Shown piece by piece: positions 52,776 through 62,730 of a stretch of 64,000 bases of DNA; the stretch's first letter is position 1; every line of letters begins with the position of its first letter. The translations under genes were made by a program, and so were the position numbers. Source of the stretch: Lachnospiraceae bacterium (GTDB taxonomy: Bacteria > Bacillota > Clostridia > Lachnospirales > Lachnospiraceae); assembly GCA_019421365.1 (NCBI GenBank), contig JAHZFJ010000012.1, forward strand, positions 1 to 64,000, given 5' to 3'. The notes beneath the pieces are model-generated. The model was not told the DNA's origin and did no database searches. It was given only the letters and a program-made list of their open reading frames with translations.

Positions 52776-53404
52776 TTAGACCACTCCACTGCATCGTTCG
52801 AAGAATTCCTTAATCTTCTCCTGACAATGCTCCGTCTTAACAAGATAGCTTTGTCCTTGACCTGCACCCGGAACCGTTTCAATATATCGGTCCGCTTTGC
52901 AAACTTCATAGTTTTCCCTGCTCATGTAGGAAGGAACGAATCGATCTGACTCACCATGAACGAAAAGCACTGGTCTTGTATTCATCGCTAGTGCTTTCTT
53001 TGTGTTCGTCTCAGCCATGTTAAATCCAGCAAACACACGACACAACAGACCAAAAATCGGTATTAAAGGGAATGCCGGTAAATGATAATATTCCTTTGCA
53101 ACATGCTTATAGATATCTTTTGGCGAAGTATATCCACAATCAGCTATAATACCACTCACGTTGGAAGGCAATTCAAGTCCACTTACCATAAGAACCGTAG
53201 CTGCTCCGGATTTTGTTTATTAACCCAAGACGTACCATCTCTAATAACCTTCTCATACTTCTTCCAACTCCCAGTATACATATGCTCATCATCTGGTACT
53301 TTTACTCCGTAACGATAAATTGCATAACGAAAGAATCCCGCTTCTATAAGACCAATTGCAAGTATAAGAATTAGGACAATAACCCCTATAATTTTAATTA
53401 CCAT
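52776..53404 (-). pseudogene. Alpha/beta hydrolase gene with internal deletion
   Basis: The N-terminal part (73 codons, starting with a membrane anchor VIKIIGVIVLILILAIGLI) ends at WVNKQNPEQ. The C-terminal part resumes in another frame at AATVLMVSGLELPSNVSGII and runs to the end with the catalytic Asp region (FVHGESDRFVP) and His lost or altered (GAGQGQSY). Compared with YqkD-like hydrolases, about 110 residues are missing, including the oxyanion strand and the GxSxG nucleophile. The joint also shifts the frame at about 53200. The gene is dead. Confidence 0.85.
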
Positions 53405-53669
53405 ACTCTACCTTCTTTCACTTAATGTATCTATAAAATACTCCTGCAATTGTACAAAACTCTAATTAAGCAAATTGTACTTTTAATATTATTTTACTAT
53501 TAGTAGAACGCTGGTAACACCAAAATACTAAATTATATGTTTTCTATTCTGTTTTACTATTTTCTTATTTCAATTATCTTTTCCTATCTTCTATCTTCTA
53601 TATTTCATTCCTAATTGATGAACTAAAATCTATTTGACTCATCCACTTCTATACCAACAACGTAGTAAA

Positions 53670-53949
53670 GCAAAACTCTCAATATATTGAATTAGCTTCT
53701 TAGTTTGCGTACTATGACTAAGAAACGATAGTGAAACGCCTCTAGTACTTCTTAGTGTGTACTATGTAACATAGGAAGCCTAGGCAAGGATGCCGAGGCA
53801 GCCTGAGCTGAGGCAGGATGCCGAATCGAAGGCGGTTCCGTATTATCTCGATACCTTTCCCTACACACTTAGAAGTACTAAGGCGTGTAACGTGTTTCGT
53901 GTCATAGAACGCAGACTAAGAAGCCTTTTACACCTAATTTGAGTTTTGC
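53670..53949. repeat. 280-bp imperfect inverted-repeat element
   Basis: Outer ends GCAAAACTC / GAGTTTTGC are exact complements. Inside, arms of about 90 nt match with scattered changes: AGCTTCTTAGTTTGCGT (53693-53709) against its partner near 53920. TAGTACTTCTTAGTGTGTA (53753-53771) pairs with a near-copy ending at about 53860. The central 90 nt are GC-richer and hold GGATGCCGA twice plus CTATG/CATAG. It fits a non-autonomous mobile element or a structured RNA. The flanks in 53405-53965 hold no gene. Confidence 0.65.
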
Positions 53950-53965
53950 ATTATCTATAGACAAC

Positions 53966-54400
53966 CTACCTCCACTGTTTTTTTAATTGGATGATTTTGA
54001 ATATAGAGTCTACTATAAAGATTGCTAATGCAATTACGCCTGCAATCTGTACTGTTTGAGACAGGTAGTATGATGACAAATCGGCATTTCCTTTGAAAGA
54101 ATAGTAAGCAGTACGATACATTCCAGCTCCAGGAACCATTGGCATGATCCCTGGTATCAGGAAAACTGTACCTGGTGCCTTTAATAACCTTGCGAATATA
54201 TGAGAGATTAAAGCAACTACCATCGTAGCTACAAAGGCCTGTAATATACTTAATGTTGGATACCTCACTTCAACTAACAGGTACACCCACCATCCGAATG
54301 CACCAACAGCTCCAGAATAAAATATTAATTTCTTTGGTACCCCAATTACGATTGACATTCCTACTACACCAAGGAATGCACCAATTACTTGCAAAATCAT
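53966..54400 (-). CDS. ThrE_2-type threonine/serine exporter subunit
   Basis: A 144-residue membrane protein with four to five helices and the family signature PGTVFLIPGIMPMVPGAGMYR. It corresponds to the C-terminal half of fused ThrE exporters (DUF3815). It overlaps the ThrE_1 gene by 4 nt (ATGA), so the halves are made together and probably assemble. Exports threonine/serine or small dicarboxylates such as succinate in related systems. Confidence 0.88.
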   Translation of the reverse strand: MILQVIGAFLGVVGMSIVIGVPKKLIFYSGAVGAFGWWVYLLVEVRYPTLSILQAFVATMVVALISHIFARLLKAPGTVFLIPGIMPMVPGAGMYRTAYYSFKGNADLSSYYLSQTVQIAGVIALAIFIVDSIFKIIQLKKQWR

Positions 54401-55257
54401 AGCATTCTACCTCCCATTACCGCTACTCCAAACGCTAAACCCACACCAATTCCTACTGCAATGCACGCTGCGATAACGAATGCTTCGATTGCACGACTTC
54501 CACCTGAAAGGTAGTCCCCCTGTAAGGTATCCCGTATAGCATTGGTAATAGCAACTCCGGGTACTAATGGCATAATCGAACCAACGATTATAATCTCTAC
54601 AATAACTGAATTATTTAATAAATGCGCATATGTCATCGTTGCTACAGCTATTATAAATGAAGCTAACATATCTGTTATGAAATTATTTAATTTCACTCTT
54701 CCTGTAAAATGCCTACATGCCACAATCCATAATCCGTTAATTGCTGATAAGACAGAAGCTAAAATTCCGCCTCCTAGTAACAAGGTAAAGAATGAGGATG
54801 TCATTATAATACCTATATAGACCATGCTAATCGGATATTCTTTTTTGTCTTTAATTCGTAATAACTCTTGATACGCTTCTTCAACGGTTATCACACCAGA
54901 GCATAGTCTACGTGATACATCGTTTACATCGTAAACTTGGCTTAGATTCGTTTGTTTTTCACTTACTCTAGTTATCTTAGTAATTGCATCAATACTTGGA
55001 TCTGCAAGTGTAACAAACAAACCAGTCACTGTCGCAAATGTTTCCGCAGTTTCTAGACCAGAAGTGTGAAGAATTCTACAAATCGTATCTTCTACACGAT
55101 ACGTTTCTGCACCGCTCTTTAACATTATTTGTCCAGCTAACAATGCTGTATCCATTAATAACCTATATCTTGCTTGTCTCTCTTTTTGGGAAAGGTGTTC
55201 CCTTTCCATACTTTCTTTCATATCCGCATTCTCAGGTCCATAAACATCTTCTTCCAT
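54397..55257 (-). CDS. ThrE_1-type (DUF1212) threonine/serine exporter subunit
   Basis: A 286-residue protein. A cytoplasmic N-terminal domain of about 110 residues carries KSGAETYRVEDTICRILHTS. Five membrane segments follow, including the mirrored signature IVGSIMPLVPGVAITNAIRD. Together with the downstream half it equals ThrE of Corynebacterium. The first 25 residues are charged and variable. GGAGG lies about 14 nt before the ATG, somewhat far. Confidence 0.88.
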   Translation of the reverse strand: MEEDVYGPENADMKESMEREHLSQKERQARYRLLMDTALLAGQIMLKSGAETYRVEDTICRILHTSGLETAETFATVTGLFVTLADPSIDAITKITRVSEKQTNLSQVYDVNDVSRRLCSGVITVEEAYQELLRIKDKKEYPISMVYIGIIMTSSFFTLLLGGGILASVLSAINGLWIVACRHFTGRVKLNNFITDMLASFIIAVATMTYAHLLNNSVIVEIIIVGSIMPLVPGVAITNAIRDTLQGDYLSGGSRAIEAFVIAACIAVGIGVGLAFGVAVMGGRML

Positions 55258-55449
55258 AAATTACCTTACCGCCTCCTATCGTAAACTTAGATCAGAATCG
55301 CAACTTGCAAACGACATACTTTTTTCATGATTATTTCACAAATTGAACACAATTGCAATCTATAATTATATTCAGATAGTAAAACAACTATCTACTCCCA
55401 CCCTATTATACGACAGATAATACTTTACTCTGAAGTATTATCTACAGTA

Positions 55450-55480
55450 AAAGAACGCCTACCTTAAGCGTTCTTTTATT
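55450..55480 (-). terminator. Terminator after the CorC/HlyC-type gene
   Basis: AAAGAACGC / GCGTTCTTT stem with a 9-nt loop, just after the gene ending at 55494. Confidence 0.75.
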
Positions 55481-55493
55481 GTTTATACATATT

Positions 55494-56846
55494 TTATTCT
55501 AGTTCTGATTCACCAGGTTCTACAGGCTCATCCTCAAGTTCTTTTGTTACTCGAACAAAACGAATCATCTTATTCTTAACATCTAAGATCTCGAATAGAT
55601 ATCCCGCATAAGAAACTGAGATATGTTCTCCCTCACTTGGTATCCTATTTAATAATGATGTTAATAATCCATTTAATGTATCAAAATCTTCTTCCTCAAT
55701 TTCTATACCTAATGTATCCTCAATATCATCAAGGCCTGCCAATCCTTTTATCAAGTATTGACCTTCACCTTGTTTGATAATTAATTTCTCATCTTCATCA
55801 TATTCATCTAAAATATTTCCAACGATTTCTTCTAGAATATCCTCCATGGCCACTAAGCCTGCTGTTTGTCCATACTCATCAACTGCGATCGCCATATGTA
55901 TCTTCTTTAATTGCATATCATTAAATAATACATCAATGTTCTGTGTATCAGGAACAAAATACGGTTTTCTCGCAATCAATCTAAGGGATTTATTCTTAAA
56001 CTTGGGAGACATGTAACATCTCGTTACATCTTTCACATGAAGGATACCGATAATATTATCAATATCGTCTTCATACAATGGAAATCTAGAGTAACTCTCC
56101 TCTAACATAAACCGTAATGCCTGTTCTACCGTTTGATTACTATCAATTGCTACAATCTTTTTTCGATGAGTCATAATGTCTTTGACTTCCTTCTCATCGA
56201 ATTCAATAATATTCGATATCATCTCTGCTTCATTCGACGCAAGAACACCCTGTTCCTGGCCTTCATTAACCATCGACATGATTTCATCTTCTGTAACATT
56301 ATCTTCTAAATCTTCCGGTTTAATATGACACAAACGTAAAATTAGATTAGTCGTTTTCTCAATTAAGAATGCAAATGGTGTTACTAATCGAATAAAGAAT
56401 TGAACAACGTTTGATATTCCATACGCAGATCGATTAGAATCTCTAAGGGCTAGTTTTTTAGGTAAAACATCACCCAAAAGAATACTAATAAACAATACCA
56501 CGAATACGAATACAACAGTCCAAACAACTCTTGTAATTTCCTCTGGCATACCAAATTGCTCTGAAAATCTAATATTCCTAATCATTTTCGAGAAATCTCC
56601 AGCACAGATATAGCCCACTAATACACTTGTGGTTGTCAATATGACCTCAATTGCATTCATGTACTTATCTGGATTTTCAATAAAACCTAATAGTACTTTA
56701 GACTTCTCGTCTCCATCTTCTGCTCTTTTTCGTACTGTTACTTCATTAATCTGTTCAATTGCTCTTGCCCCATATGATATGATGGCTTTTAATACTAGAA
56801 GTAACAAAACTATAACGATACCTACTATCGGATATCCATCCTCCAT
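55494..56846 (-). CDS. DUF21-CBS-CorC/HlyC membrane protein (CNNM family)
   Basis: A 450-residue protein. The DUF21 domain has four helices (1-190, IVGIVIVLLLLVLKAIISYG...LPKKLALRDSNRSAYGISNV). Two CBS domains follow at about 205-325 (DIMTHRKKIVAIDSNQTVEQ and VPDTQNIDVLFNDMQLKKIH), and then the CorC_HlyC domain (TLNGLLTSLLNRIPSEGEHI). Members move Mg2+ or Na+; CBS pairs sense ATP-Mg. The ATG at 56846 is preferred (AAAGGAG upstream, no site before 56870). Lies 51 nt after the mazF-type gene in the same direction. Confidence 0.9.
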   Translation of the reverse strand: MEDGYPIVGIVIVLLLLVLKAIISYGARAIEQINEVTVRKRAEDGDEKSKVLLGFIENPDKYMNAIEVILTTTSVLVGYICAGDFSKMIRNIRFSEQFGMPEEITRVVWTVVFVFVVLFISILLGDVLPKKLALRDSNRSAYGISNVVQFFIRLVTPFAFLIEKTTNLILRLCHIKPEDLEDNVTEDEIMSMVNEGQEQGVLASNEAEMISNIIEFDEKEVKDIMTHRKKIVAIDSNQTVEQALRFMLEESYSRFPLYEDDIDNIIGILHVKDVTRCYMSPKFKNKSLRLIARKPYFVPDTQNIDVLFNDMQLKKIHMAIAVDEYGQTAGLVAMEDILEEIVGNILDEYDEDEKLIIKQGEGQYLIKGLAGLDDIEDTLGIEIEEEDFDTLNGLLTSLLNRIPSEGEHISVSYAGYLFEILDVKNKMIRFVRVTKELEDEPVEPGESELE

Positions 56847-56896
56847 GTAAAATCTTATCTCCTTTATCATGTACTACAATTGACTCATACCAGACC

Positions 56897-57244
56897 TTAT
56901 GTATCTAGAGAGAAACTAATAAGCAATGCCTTATCAATCTTTTTCAGTACATCTTGATCTAAATGACAAACCTTCTCCTTAAGTCTAGTTTTGTCGATTG
57001 TTCTAATCTGCTCCAGTAAGATAACAGAATCCTTAACAATTCCATATTTCTCTGCATCAAGCTCTACATGTGTAGGAAGCTTTGCTTTATTCATCTTAGA
57101 TGTAATCGCTGCACAGATTACTGTTGGACTATGTTTATTTCCTGTATCATTCTGAATGATTAACACTGGGCGAACGCCGCCCTGTTCTGATCCCACTACT
57201 GGTCTCAAATCTGCATAAAAAATGTCACCGCGCTTAATTATCAC
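56897..57244 (-). CDS. ndoA: MazF/PemK-type endoribonuclease toxin
   Basis: A 116-residue protein, the standard NdoA/MazF length. It has the N-terminus IIKRGDIFYADLRPVVGSEQ with the catalytic Arg in the beta1-2 loop, then RPVLIIQNDTGNKHSPTVIC, the catalytic Thr in AAITSKMNKAKLPTHVE and the tail EQIRTIDKTRLKEKV. It cleaves mRNA at short specific sites. The GTG at 57244 gives this length and has GGAG 10 nt upstream; the longer frame adds 40 unrelated residues. No MazE-like antitoxin gene is visible directly upstream; alr takes that place, as often in Firmicutes. Confidence 0.92.
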   Translation of the reverse strand: MIIKRGDIFYADLRPVVGSEQGGVRPVLIIQNDTGNKHSPTVICAAITSKMNKAKLPTHVELDAEKYGIVKDSVILLEQIRTIDKTRLKEKVCHLDQDVLKKIDKALLISFSLDT

Positions 57245-57532
57245 TTTATTCACACTCCATTTATTGGCTTTAGCTTTATTATTGCCAGTTTTGACCTGTG
57301 TATTCCTAAAGTGTACTATTTTTCTACGGTTATTATTTGGTAAATCACTTCTTACTAACAACAAGCCTCCTAATAGCAGGGCATACCTTACTTCTAAACC
57401 TAAAAAAATTCACTTAGTTACTGCTTCGAACCATTCACTACACATTCCAGTTCCAAAATGAATCTTCTTTCATTTCGTGTGTAACCAACTTCGGAAAAGT
57501 TGGTAAACTGAATAGTTACTTTGTCTTTAAAC

Positions 57533-58723
57533 TTAAATTAACAATTCTAAAACTTGATGCAGACAATTATAATAATCTGCTGTACCAACTTTCTTTCCTT
57601 CTTTATAGTATACTCTCGGTACACGCTTTCCTATGTCACAAACAAGTTCATAATTAAATGATCCAACCAAATTTGCGACTTCCTCTATTGATATCGATTC
57701 GTCACCATCTTGGCCAATCAACGTTACCTTATCCCCTTCCTTTACGTCTGGGATATCCGTAACATCTACCATAAACTGATCCATACATACCCTGCCAACA
57801 ATTGGAGCCGATTTACCATGTATTAAGACTCTTCCTTTTGAAGAAAGTTGTCTTGGATAACCATCACCGTATCCAACTGGTATTGTAGCAATAACACTAT
57901 CATGTTTGGTAATGTACGTACTATTATAGCTAATTCCCGTACCAGCTTCAACACTCTTCACATAAACTACATTACTTATTAATGTTAAAGCTGGTTGTAG
58001 CATTAATCTATTCTTGTTAACTTTATCCGAAGGATACATACCATACGTAATAATACCACTGCGTACCATATCCAAGTTTGATTCTGGCAAATCAATAATT
58101 GAAGCACTATTCGATACATGTTTTACCGGTATGCGGATACCTTCTTTTTCTAATTTATCAACAAATACTAAGAAACGACTTAACTGTTTCCTTGCAGATG
58201 TCTTATCTGCTTCATCTGCACACGCAAAGTGTGTAAATATCCCATCAATAATAATGTTTGGCAACTTACTGATTTCTTTAATAATCTGAATACTCTCTTC
58301 TGTATCTTTGAATCCAATGCGGGTCATTCCTGTATCAACCTTAAGATGAATCTTTACTTGCTTTCCATGAGAAACCGCAATATCAGATAAACGTTTTGCC
58401 ATATCATATTGAAAAACAGTCTGGATAATATCATATTTTAATAACTCATCATATTGTTGATGTGGTGTGAATCCTAAGACTAGTATTGGCTTTTCAAACC
58501 CTGCCCTACGTAACTCAATACCTTCTTCTATAATAGCAATACCATAAGCATCGACTTTATCTTTCAAAGCAGTTGCTATTGCAATAGCTCCATGACCATA
58601 TCCATCGGCTTTAATAACTGCCATAATCTTTGTATTAGGATTGATATTTTTTCTTACTTCATCGATATTGTTACAGATTGCATCGAGGTTAACCCTAGCC
58701 TCTATTCTGTAGTATTCATTCAT
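57533..58723 (-). CDS. alr: Alanine racemase
   Basis: A 396-residue PLP enzyme that makes D-alanine for peptidoglycan. It has the PLP lysine in MAVIKADGYGHGAIA (K39), the THFACADEADK segment, YNSTYITKHDSVIATIPVGY with the catalytic Tyr region, and GRVCMDQFMVDVTDI. The gene lies between nnr and the mazF-type toxin, a conserved Firmicute order. AAGGAGG before the ATG. The last 25 residues extend slightly beyond the usual end. Confidence 0.95.
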   Translation of the reverse strand: MNEYYRIEARVNLDAICNNIDEVRKNINPNTKIMAVIKADGYGHGAIAIATALKDKVDAYGIAIIEEGIELRRAGFEKPILVLGFTPHQQYDELLKYDIIQTVFQYDMAKRLSDIAVSHGKQVKIHLKVDTGMTRIGFKDTEESIQIIKEISKLPNIIIDGIFTHFACADEADKTSARKQLSRFLVFVDKLEKEGIRIPVKHVSNSASIIDLPESNLDMVRSGIITYGMYPSDKVNKNRLMLQPALTLISNVVYVKSVEAGTGISYNSTYITKHDSVIATIPVGYGDGYPRQLSSKGRVLIHGKSAPIVGRVCMDQFMVDVTDIPDVKEGDKVTLIGQDGDESISIEEVANLVGSFNYELVCDIGKRVPRVYYKEGKKVGTADYYNCLHQVLELLI

Positions 58724-58760
58724 GAAAACTGCCTCCTTACACTATTAGCTATACATTCAT

Positions 58761-60290
58761 TCACTCATGAAGTACTAATGGAAGTGCTTCTATTATATCA
58801 CTTGCAATTAAAGAATAAACGCTCTTTAACTTGGCAGCTTCATCTCCTGCAAGTCCATGCACATATACACTTAGAGCTGTAGCTTCAAAATGCTCCATAC
58901 CTTGTGCTAACATTGCTGCTATAATTCCTGTTAATACGTCACCTGCACCTGCAGTGGCCATTCCATTGTTTCCAGATAGATTAATATAACAACGTACCCC
59001 ATCTGAAACAATTGTTCTTGCATCTTTTAATGCCAACACATATCGTTTGCCCTTTACTGCATTCATTGCAACTGTAAACAGATTCTCTTGTACATCAGAC
59101 ACATCACAATCTAACATCCTAGACATTTCCTTAAGATGTGGCGTAACAACTACATTTGCTGGTAAATCAATGTCGCAATAACATTCTTTCTCATTATCTT
59201 TTAAAATATACTGCGTCTTACCTGCTAGTAGCGTTAAGGCATCTGCATCAATAACAATCGGAACGTTTGTATTATTCAAAACTATATCTAACAAATGATC
59301 CGATGCCCCAGATATTCCAATGCCTGGTCCGATTACAATTGATGTAGCCCATTTTAACTCTTGAACAATACGGTCCACTTCTAATTTGTTTTTCAAATTA
59401 TTAGGATCGTACGTTGATAAAATTGCCTCTGGTAAAAGGCTTTGTATAATACTACGATTATCCTCTACCGTAAGAACTTTCACAAGACCCGCTCCGGAGC
59501 GACAAGCTGCCTTAGCAGATAAATAGCAAGCCCCGGACATATTACGAGAGCCTGCTATAATTAGCACCTTACCAAAGGTACCCTTATTCGAATAGTTCTT
59601 TCGTAATGGTAATCTAGATAAATCTTCTTTATCAAAATAAAAAACAGATGGTTTCACATATTCGACTGCCTTTACTGGAAAGCCGATATCAGCTACTATT
59701 ACTTCACCCGCATACTCACAACCAGGATATAATACTAAACCAATCTTGTTAACACCAAATGTTATTGTATAATCAGCTTTAACTGCAACATTCAGAACTT
59801 TGCCGTTATCCGCTTGGATGCCAGAAGGAATATCAACAGAGAAAACCTTGTTATCACTTGTATTAATTGCTTCTATTATTTGTTCAAACGCACCTACTAC
59901 TGACTTTGATAAACCAATTCCAAAAATAGCATCTATAATAACAGTATATTCTGATACTTTCACATTGTTATAGACTTTCACGTCCAAATTACGTGCGATT
60001 AATAACTGTTGCTTTGTCTGGTCAGTAGCACGCTTTTCATCTCCTATGATAAGTACATCAGCATCATATCCAAGGCCTTTAAGTATACGTATGGTAGCGA
60101 TACCATCTCCACCATTGTTACCAGTTCCACATACAGCTAGTATGCGATCTTTCTTAGTGATTTTTGACCGCATGACCTGGGCAATTGCCATTGCTGCCTT
60201 TTCCATCAATACAAGGCTTGGTATACCAATTACATTACTGGTATGCTCATCGATTGCCTTCATCTTGGCAGCATCAACTAAATATTTCAT
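58761..60290 (-). CDS. nnr: Bifunctional NAD(P)H-hydrate repair enzyme Nnr
   Basis: A 509-residue fusion. The N-terminal YjeF epimerase domain is at about 1-210 (CGTGNNGGDGIATIRILKGL, then VSVDIPSGIQADNGK). The C-terminal ADP-dependent dehydratase is at about 225-500 (GKVLIIAGSRNMSGACYLSA, LPANVVVTPHLKEMSRMLDC, then NGMATAGAGDVLTGIIAAML). It repairs hydrated NAD(P)H. Its start overlaps the acpS stop by 4 nt. The ADP-dependent domain has an unusual insert (KECYCDIDLP) before the VVTPH motif. Confidence 0.95.
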   Translation of the reverse strand: MKYLVDAAKMKAIDEHTSNVIGIPSLVLMEKAAMAIAQVMRSKITKKDRILAVCGTGNNGGDGIATIRILKGLGYDADVLIIGDEKRATDQTKQQLLIARNLDVKVYNNVKVSEYTVIIDAIFGIGLSKSVVGAFEQIIEAINTSDNKVFSVDIPSGIQADNGKVLNVAVKADYTITFGVNKIGLVLYPGCEYAGEVIVADIGFPVKAVEYVKPSVFYFDKEDLSRLPLRKNYSNKGTFGKVLIIAGSRNMSGACYLSAKAACRSGAGLVKVLTVEDNRSIIQSLLPEAILSTYDPNNLKNKLEVDRIVQELKWATSIVIGPGIGISGASDHLLDIVLNNTNVPIVIDADALTLLAGKTQYILKDNEKECYCDIDLPANVVVTPHLKEMSRMLDCDVSDVQENLFTVAMNAVKGKRYVLALKDARTIVSDGVRCYINLSGNNGMATAGAGDVLTGIIAAMLAQGMEHFEATALSVYVHGLAGDEAAKLKSVYSLIASDIIEALPLVLHE

Positions 60291-60655
60291 GATTCTTTCC
60301 CTTCTGCTACTACAAAAGCATTCGAATATATCTTAGTATTTGTTATAGATACATGAATATTAGTAATACCTCGCTCATCAGCTAACTTAAGAGCGTTATC
60401 GTACAGTGTTATATAAGGACACCCCAGTTCATCTCTAAGTACTTCAATTTCATTCAGTTCAAATCCATGAATTCCTGTCCCAAACGCCTTAGAAACCGCT
60501 TCCTTCACAGCAAAATTATCCGAGGCCTTCCTTTTATCCTTTCGTATTAGATCGATCTCACGCTCTGTAAAACATCTTGTAAGAAAATGTTCATTCTCAC
60601 AAGCTTTCTCTACACGTTCGATTTCTATCAAATCTATACCAATTCCAATAATCAA
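60287..60655 (-). CDS. acpS: Holo-[acyl-carrier-protein] synthase
   Basis: A 122-residue phosphopantetheinyl transferase with the Mg-binding GIGIDLIEIERVEK (Asp8) and FAVKEAVSKAFGTG (Glu58 region). It transfers 4'-phosphopantetheine from CoA to ACP for fatty acid synthesis. The start is TTG, preceded by AAGGA; no ATG lies nearby. Co-translated with nnr. Confidence 0.95.
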   Translation of the reverse strand: MIIGIGIDLIEIERVEKACENEHFLTRCFTEREIDLIRKDKRKASDNFAVKEAVSKAFGTGIHGFELNEIEVLRDELGCPYITLYDNALKLADERGITNIHVSITNTKIYSNAFVVAEGKES

Positions 60656-60668
60656 CGTTATTCCATCC

Positions 60669-61274
60669 TTACTCTATGTCGTCTAACATATCTAGTACCG
60701 TGTTTCCCAGTATATCATGCATATACGAATAAAGAGAGCTATTTTCGATTTCTTTATCCTGTTTTTGAATAATTCTTGCTTTTAGTGTCTCACGTGTCTG
60801 ACGAATCCACTGGTCTGCTTCTTTAATTTCCTTCTGATTATGTTTCAACTTAGCATAGAAAACTTTCATACTCTCAATCATAAGTTCTTCATTTGCCTTC
60901 TTAATTTGATACGGCATATCTAAAAGAGTATCATCTGCGTTTTGCATCTTTGAATTGATTTCTTCAATAAATTGATGGCTCTTCTCCAGCTTTTTAGCCT
61001 TTAGCCTACCAGCTGGAGAATTATCAGGTTCCATATTGGCTACAATTTCGCTCATTAGTTTCTTCTTGAGCTTCTTCATATCCTTTATGTCATTAATCAT
61101 CTTACCTTGCTTCTTAAGCAAATTATTCAGATTATTCTCAAGTTGTTTAATAGCAATAGTCTTCTCATGTTCTGGAATAAGTTGATACCAGCGATCATCT
61201 AGAGTTAGTATTGGTAATTTTTTGCCTTGCAATGCTTCCTTGAATTCAATACCCTTGTCCCTTTTTCTCGCCAT
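60669..61274 (-). CDS. Coiled-coil protein conserved beside acpS
   Basis: A 201-residue soluble protein, strongly charged, with long heptad-like helices (KQLENNLNNLLKKQGKMIND, KLKHNQKEIKEADQWIRQTR). It has no signal, membrane segment or catalytic motif. It starts with a short conserved patch, GKKLPILTLDDRWYQLIPEH. Genes of this type lie between rex and acpS in other Lachnospiraceae; function unknown. AGGAG before the ATG. Confidence 0.7.
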   Translation of the reverse strand: MARKRDKGIEFKEALQGKKLPILTLDDRWYQLIPEHEKTIAIKQLENNLNNLLKKQGKMINDIKDMKKLKKKLMSEIVANMEPDNSPAGRLKAKKLEKSHQFIEEINSKMQNADDTLLDMPYQIKKANEELMIESMKVFYAKLKHNQKEIKEADQWIRQTRETLKARIIQKQDKEIENSSLYSYMHDILGNTVLDMLDDIE

Positions 61275-61316
61275 AAACTCTCCTTTTCGATCACCGAGTA
61301 ATCGTCAAAAAAGCAA

Positions 61317-61970
61317 TTACTGATTTTCTTCTCTTTCTTGTTCTTCTCGCGCTTTCAAGTTGTATGATAAACGCATCAAACTTTCGGCAAGATGAACGTT
61401 CTCAACCATAATATCTTTAGGTAGATTCAAATCTGTCGGTGCAAAATTCCATATTGCTTTCACACCCCAGCTAACAAGATCTGCTGCAACTTGCGGTGCT
61501 TTTGCTTTTGGAATAGTTAATGCTGCAATATGAACACTATTATTCTTAACAAAGTCTTCTAGTGTTTCCATCATTCGAATCTCATTACCACGTATGGAGA
61601 TTCCTTCAAGTCTTGGGTTCACGTCAAAAATACCTTTAATTAAAAAGCCTCTTCTTTCAAAATCTGTATAATTTGCTAATGCTTGTCCGAGATTACCTGC
61701 TCCGATAATAATTACATTGTACTTCCTATCAAGTCCAAGTATTTTTCCTATCTCCGTGAATAGATACTCCACGTTATATCCGTAGCCCTGTTGTCCGAAA
61801 CCCCCGAAGTTATTAAGATCCTGTCTAATTTGTGAAGCTGTTACTTGCATCTTTTCGCTAAGTTCTTTTGATGAAATACGAACAACATCGTTTTCCAACA
61901 ATTCCCCCAAATAACGATAGTATCTTGGAAGTCTTTTGATAACTGCTAATGATATTTCTTTTTCGTACAC
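61317..61970 (-). CDS. rex: Redox-sensing transcriptional repressor Rex
   Basis: A 217-residue NADH/NAD+ sensor. The winged helix is at about 1-80 (RLPRYYRYLGELLENDVVRI, then SSKELSEKMQVTASQIRQDL and FGGFGQQGYGY). The Rossmann domain has GAGNLGQALANY, and a domain-swapped C-terminal helix follows. It represses fermentative and alcohol dehydrogenase genes when NADH is low. The start is GTG with AAGGAGG upstream. No Rex operator (TTGT...ACAA type) was recognised in this window. Confidence 0.96.
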   Translation of the reverse strand: MYEKEISLAVIKRLPRYYRYLGELLENDVVRISSKELSEKMQVTASQIRQDLNNFGGFGQQGYGYNVEYLFTEIGKILGLDRKYNVIIIGAGNLGQALANYTDFERRGFLIKGIFDVNPRLEGISIRGNEIRMMETLEDFVKNNSVHIAALTIPKAKAPQVAADLVSWGVKAIWNFAPTDLNLPKDIMVENVHLAESLMRLSYNLKAREEQEREENQ

Positions 61971-62037
61971 AATGCACCCTCCTTATATCATAAACCCTTA
62001 TTCTTCATTATAACTACTCACTAATTACTTGTCAATT

Positions 62038-62730
62038 TTAGATATGATATGCGGTTGCTACCATTTCTTGGTTTTTTATGCTTTCTATGATTTTCTCAGT
62101 CGATTTATCTTTAATTTTGGTTGCACTAATGAACAACCCAATAGATGAATTGCCCTCTTTATTAGTTACTGTTTCAAAATGTGTAATTGACATCTGATTT
62201 TCTGTCATAAATCCAATCATAGCGCCAATTCCTTCTACGCAAGTAACTTCTATGTAGATTTCAACGATATCTGATTTTGATAGTAAAAATGTTTCAAATC
62301 CTTGTAATATCTTCATACTAGCAAGTATAAAGGCACAACCAAGAATAGCTCCTTCATAAAAGCCGATTCCAATGGCTAGCCCCATGCTAGAACAAGCCCA
62401 TAAGCCTGCTGCAGTCGTTAAACCTTTGACATGTTGTTTTGATGTGGTAAGAATTGTACCCGCTCCCAGGAAACCAATTCCACTAATTACTTGTGCCCCC
62501 ATTCTTGTAGGGTCCGTGTCCATCTTTAGTACTGATATAATAAATTGACTAGTAATCATAACCAAGGAAGAGCCAATACATACTAGTATATGAGTTCGAA
62601 ATCCCGCTGGTCTCCCTTTTTTCTCCCGGTCATATCCGATGATTCCGCCGCACAAAACAGCAAGTATCATACGTACCATGATTGACAGATAATTAAGATC
62701 CCTCAAATTTCCAATAACATCAATTCCCAT
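62038..62730 (-). CDS. MgtC/SapB family membrane protein
   Basis: A 230-residue protein. The MgtC domain has four to five helices with the family motifs GGIIGYDREKKGRPAGFRTH, MGAQVISGIGFLGAGTIL and GLTTAAGLWACSSMGLAIG. A C-terminal ACT-like cytoplasmic domain follows (about 150-230). Members help adapt to low Mg2+ or acid through effects on membrane ATPases. TGGAGG before the ATG. Monocistronic. Confidence 0.92.
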   Translation of the reverse strand: MGIDVIGNLRDLNYLSIMVRMILAVLCGGIIGYDREKKGRPAGFRTHILVCIGSSLVMITSQFIISVLKMDTDPTRMGAQVISGIGFLGAGTILTTSKQHVKGLTTAAGLWACSSMGLAIGIGFYEGAILGCAFILASMKILQGFETFLLSKSDIVEIYIEVTCVEGIGAMIGFMTENQMSITHFETVTNKEGNSSIGLFISATKIKDKSTEKIIESIKNQEMVATAYHI

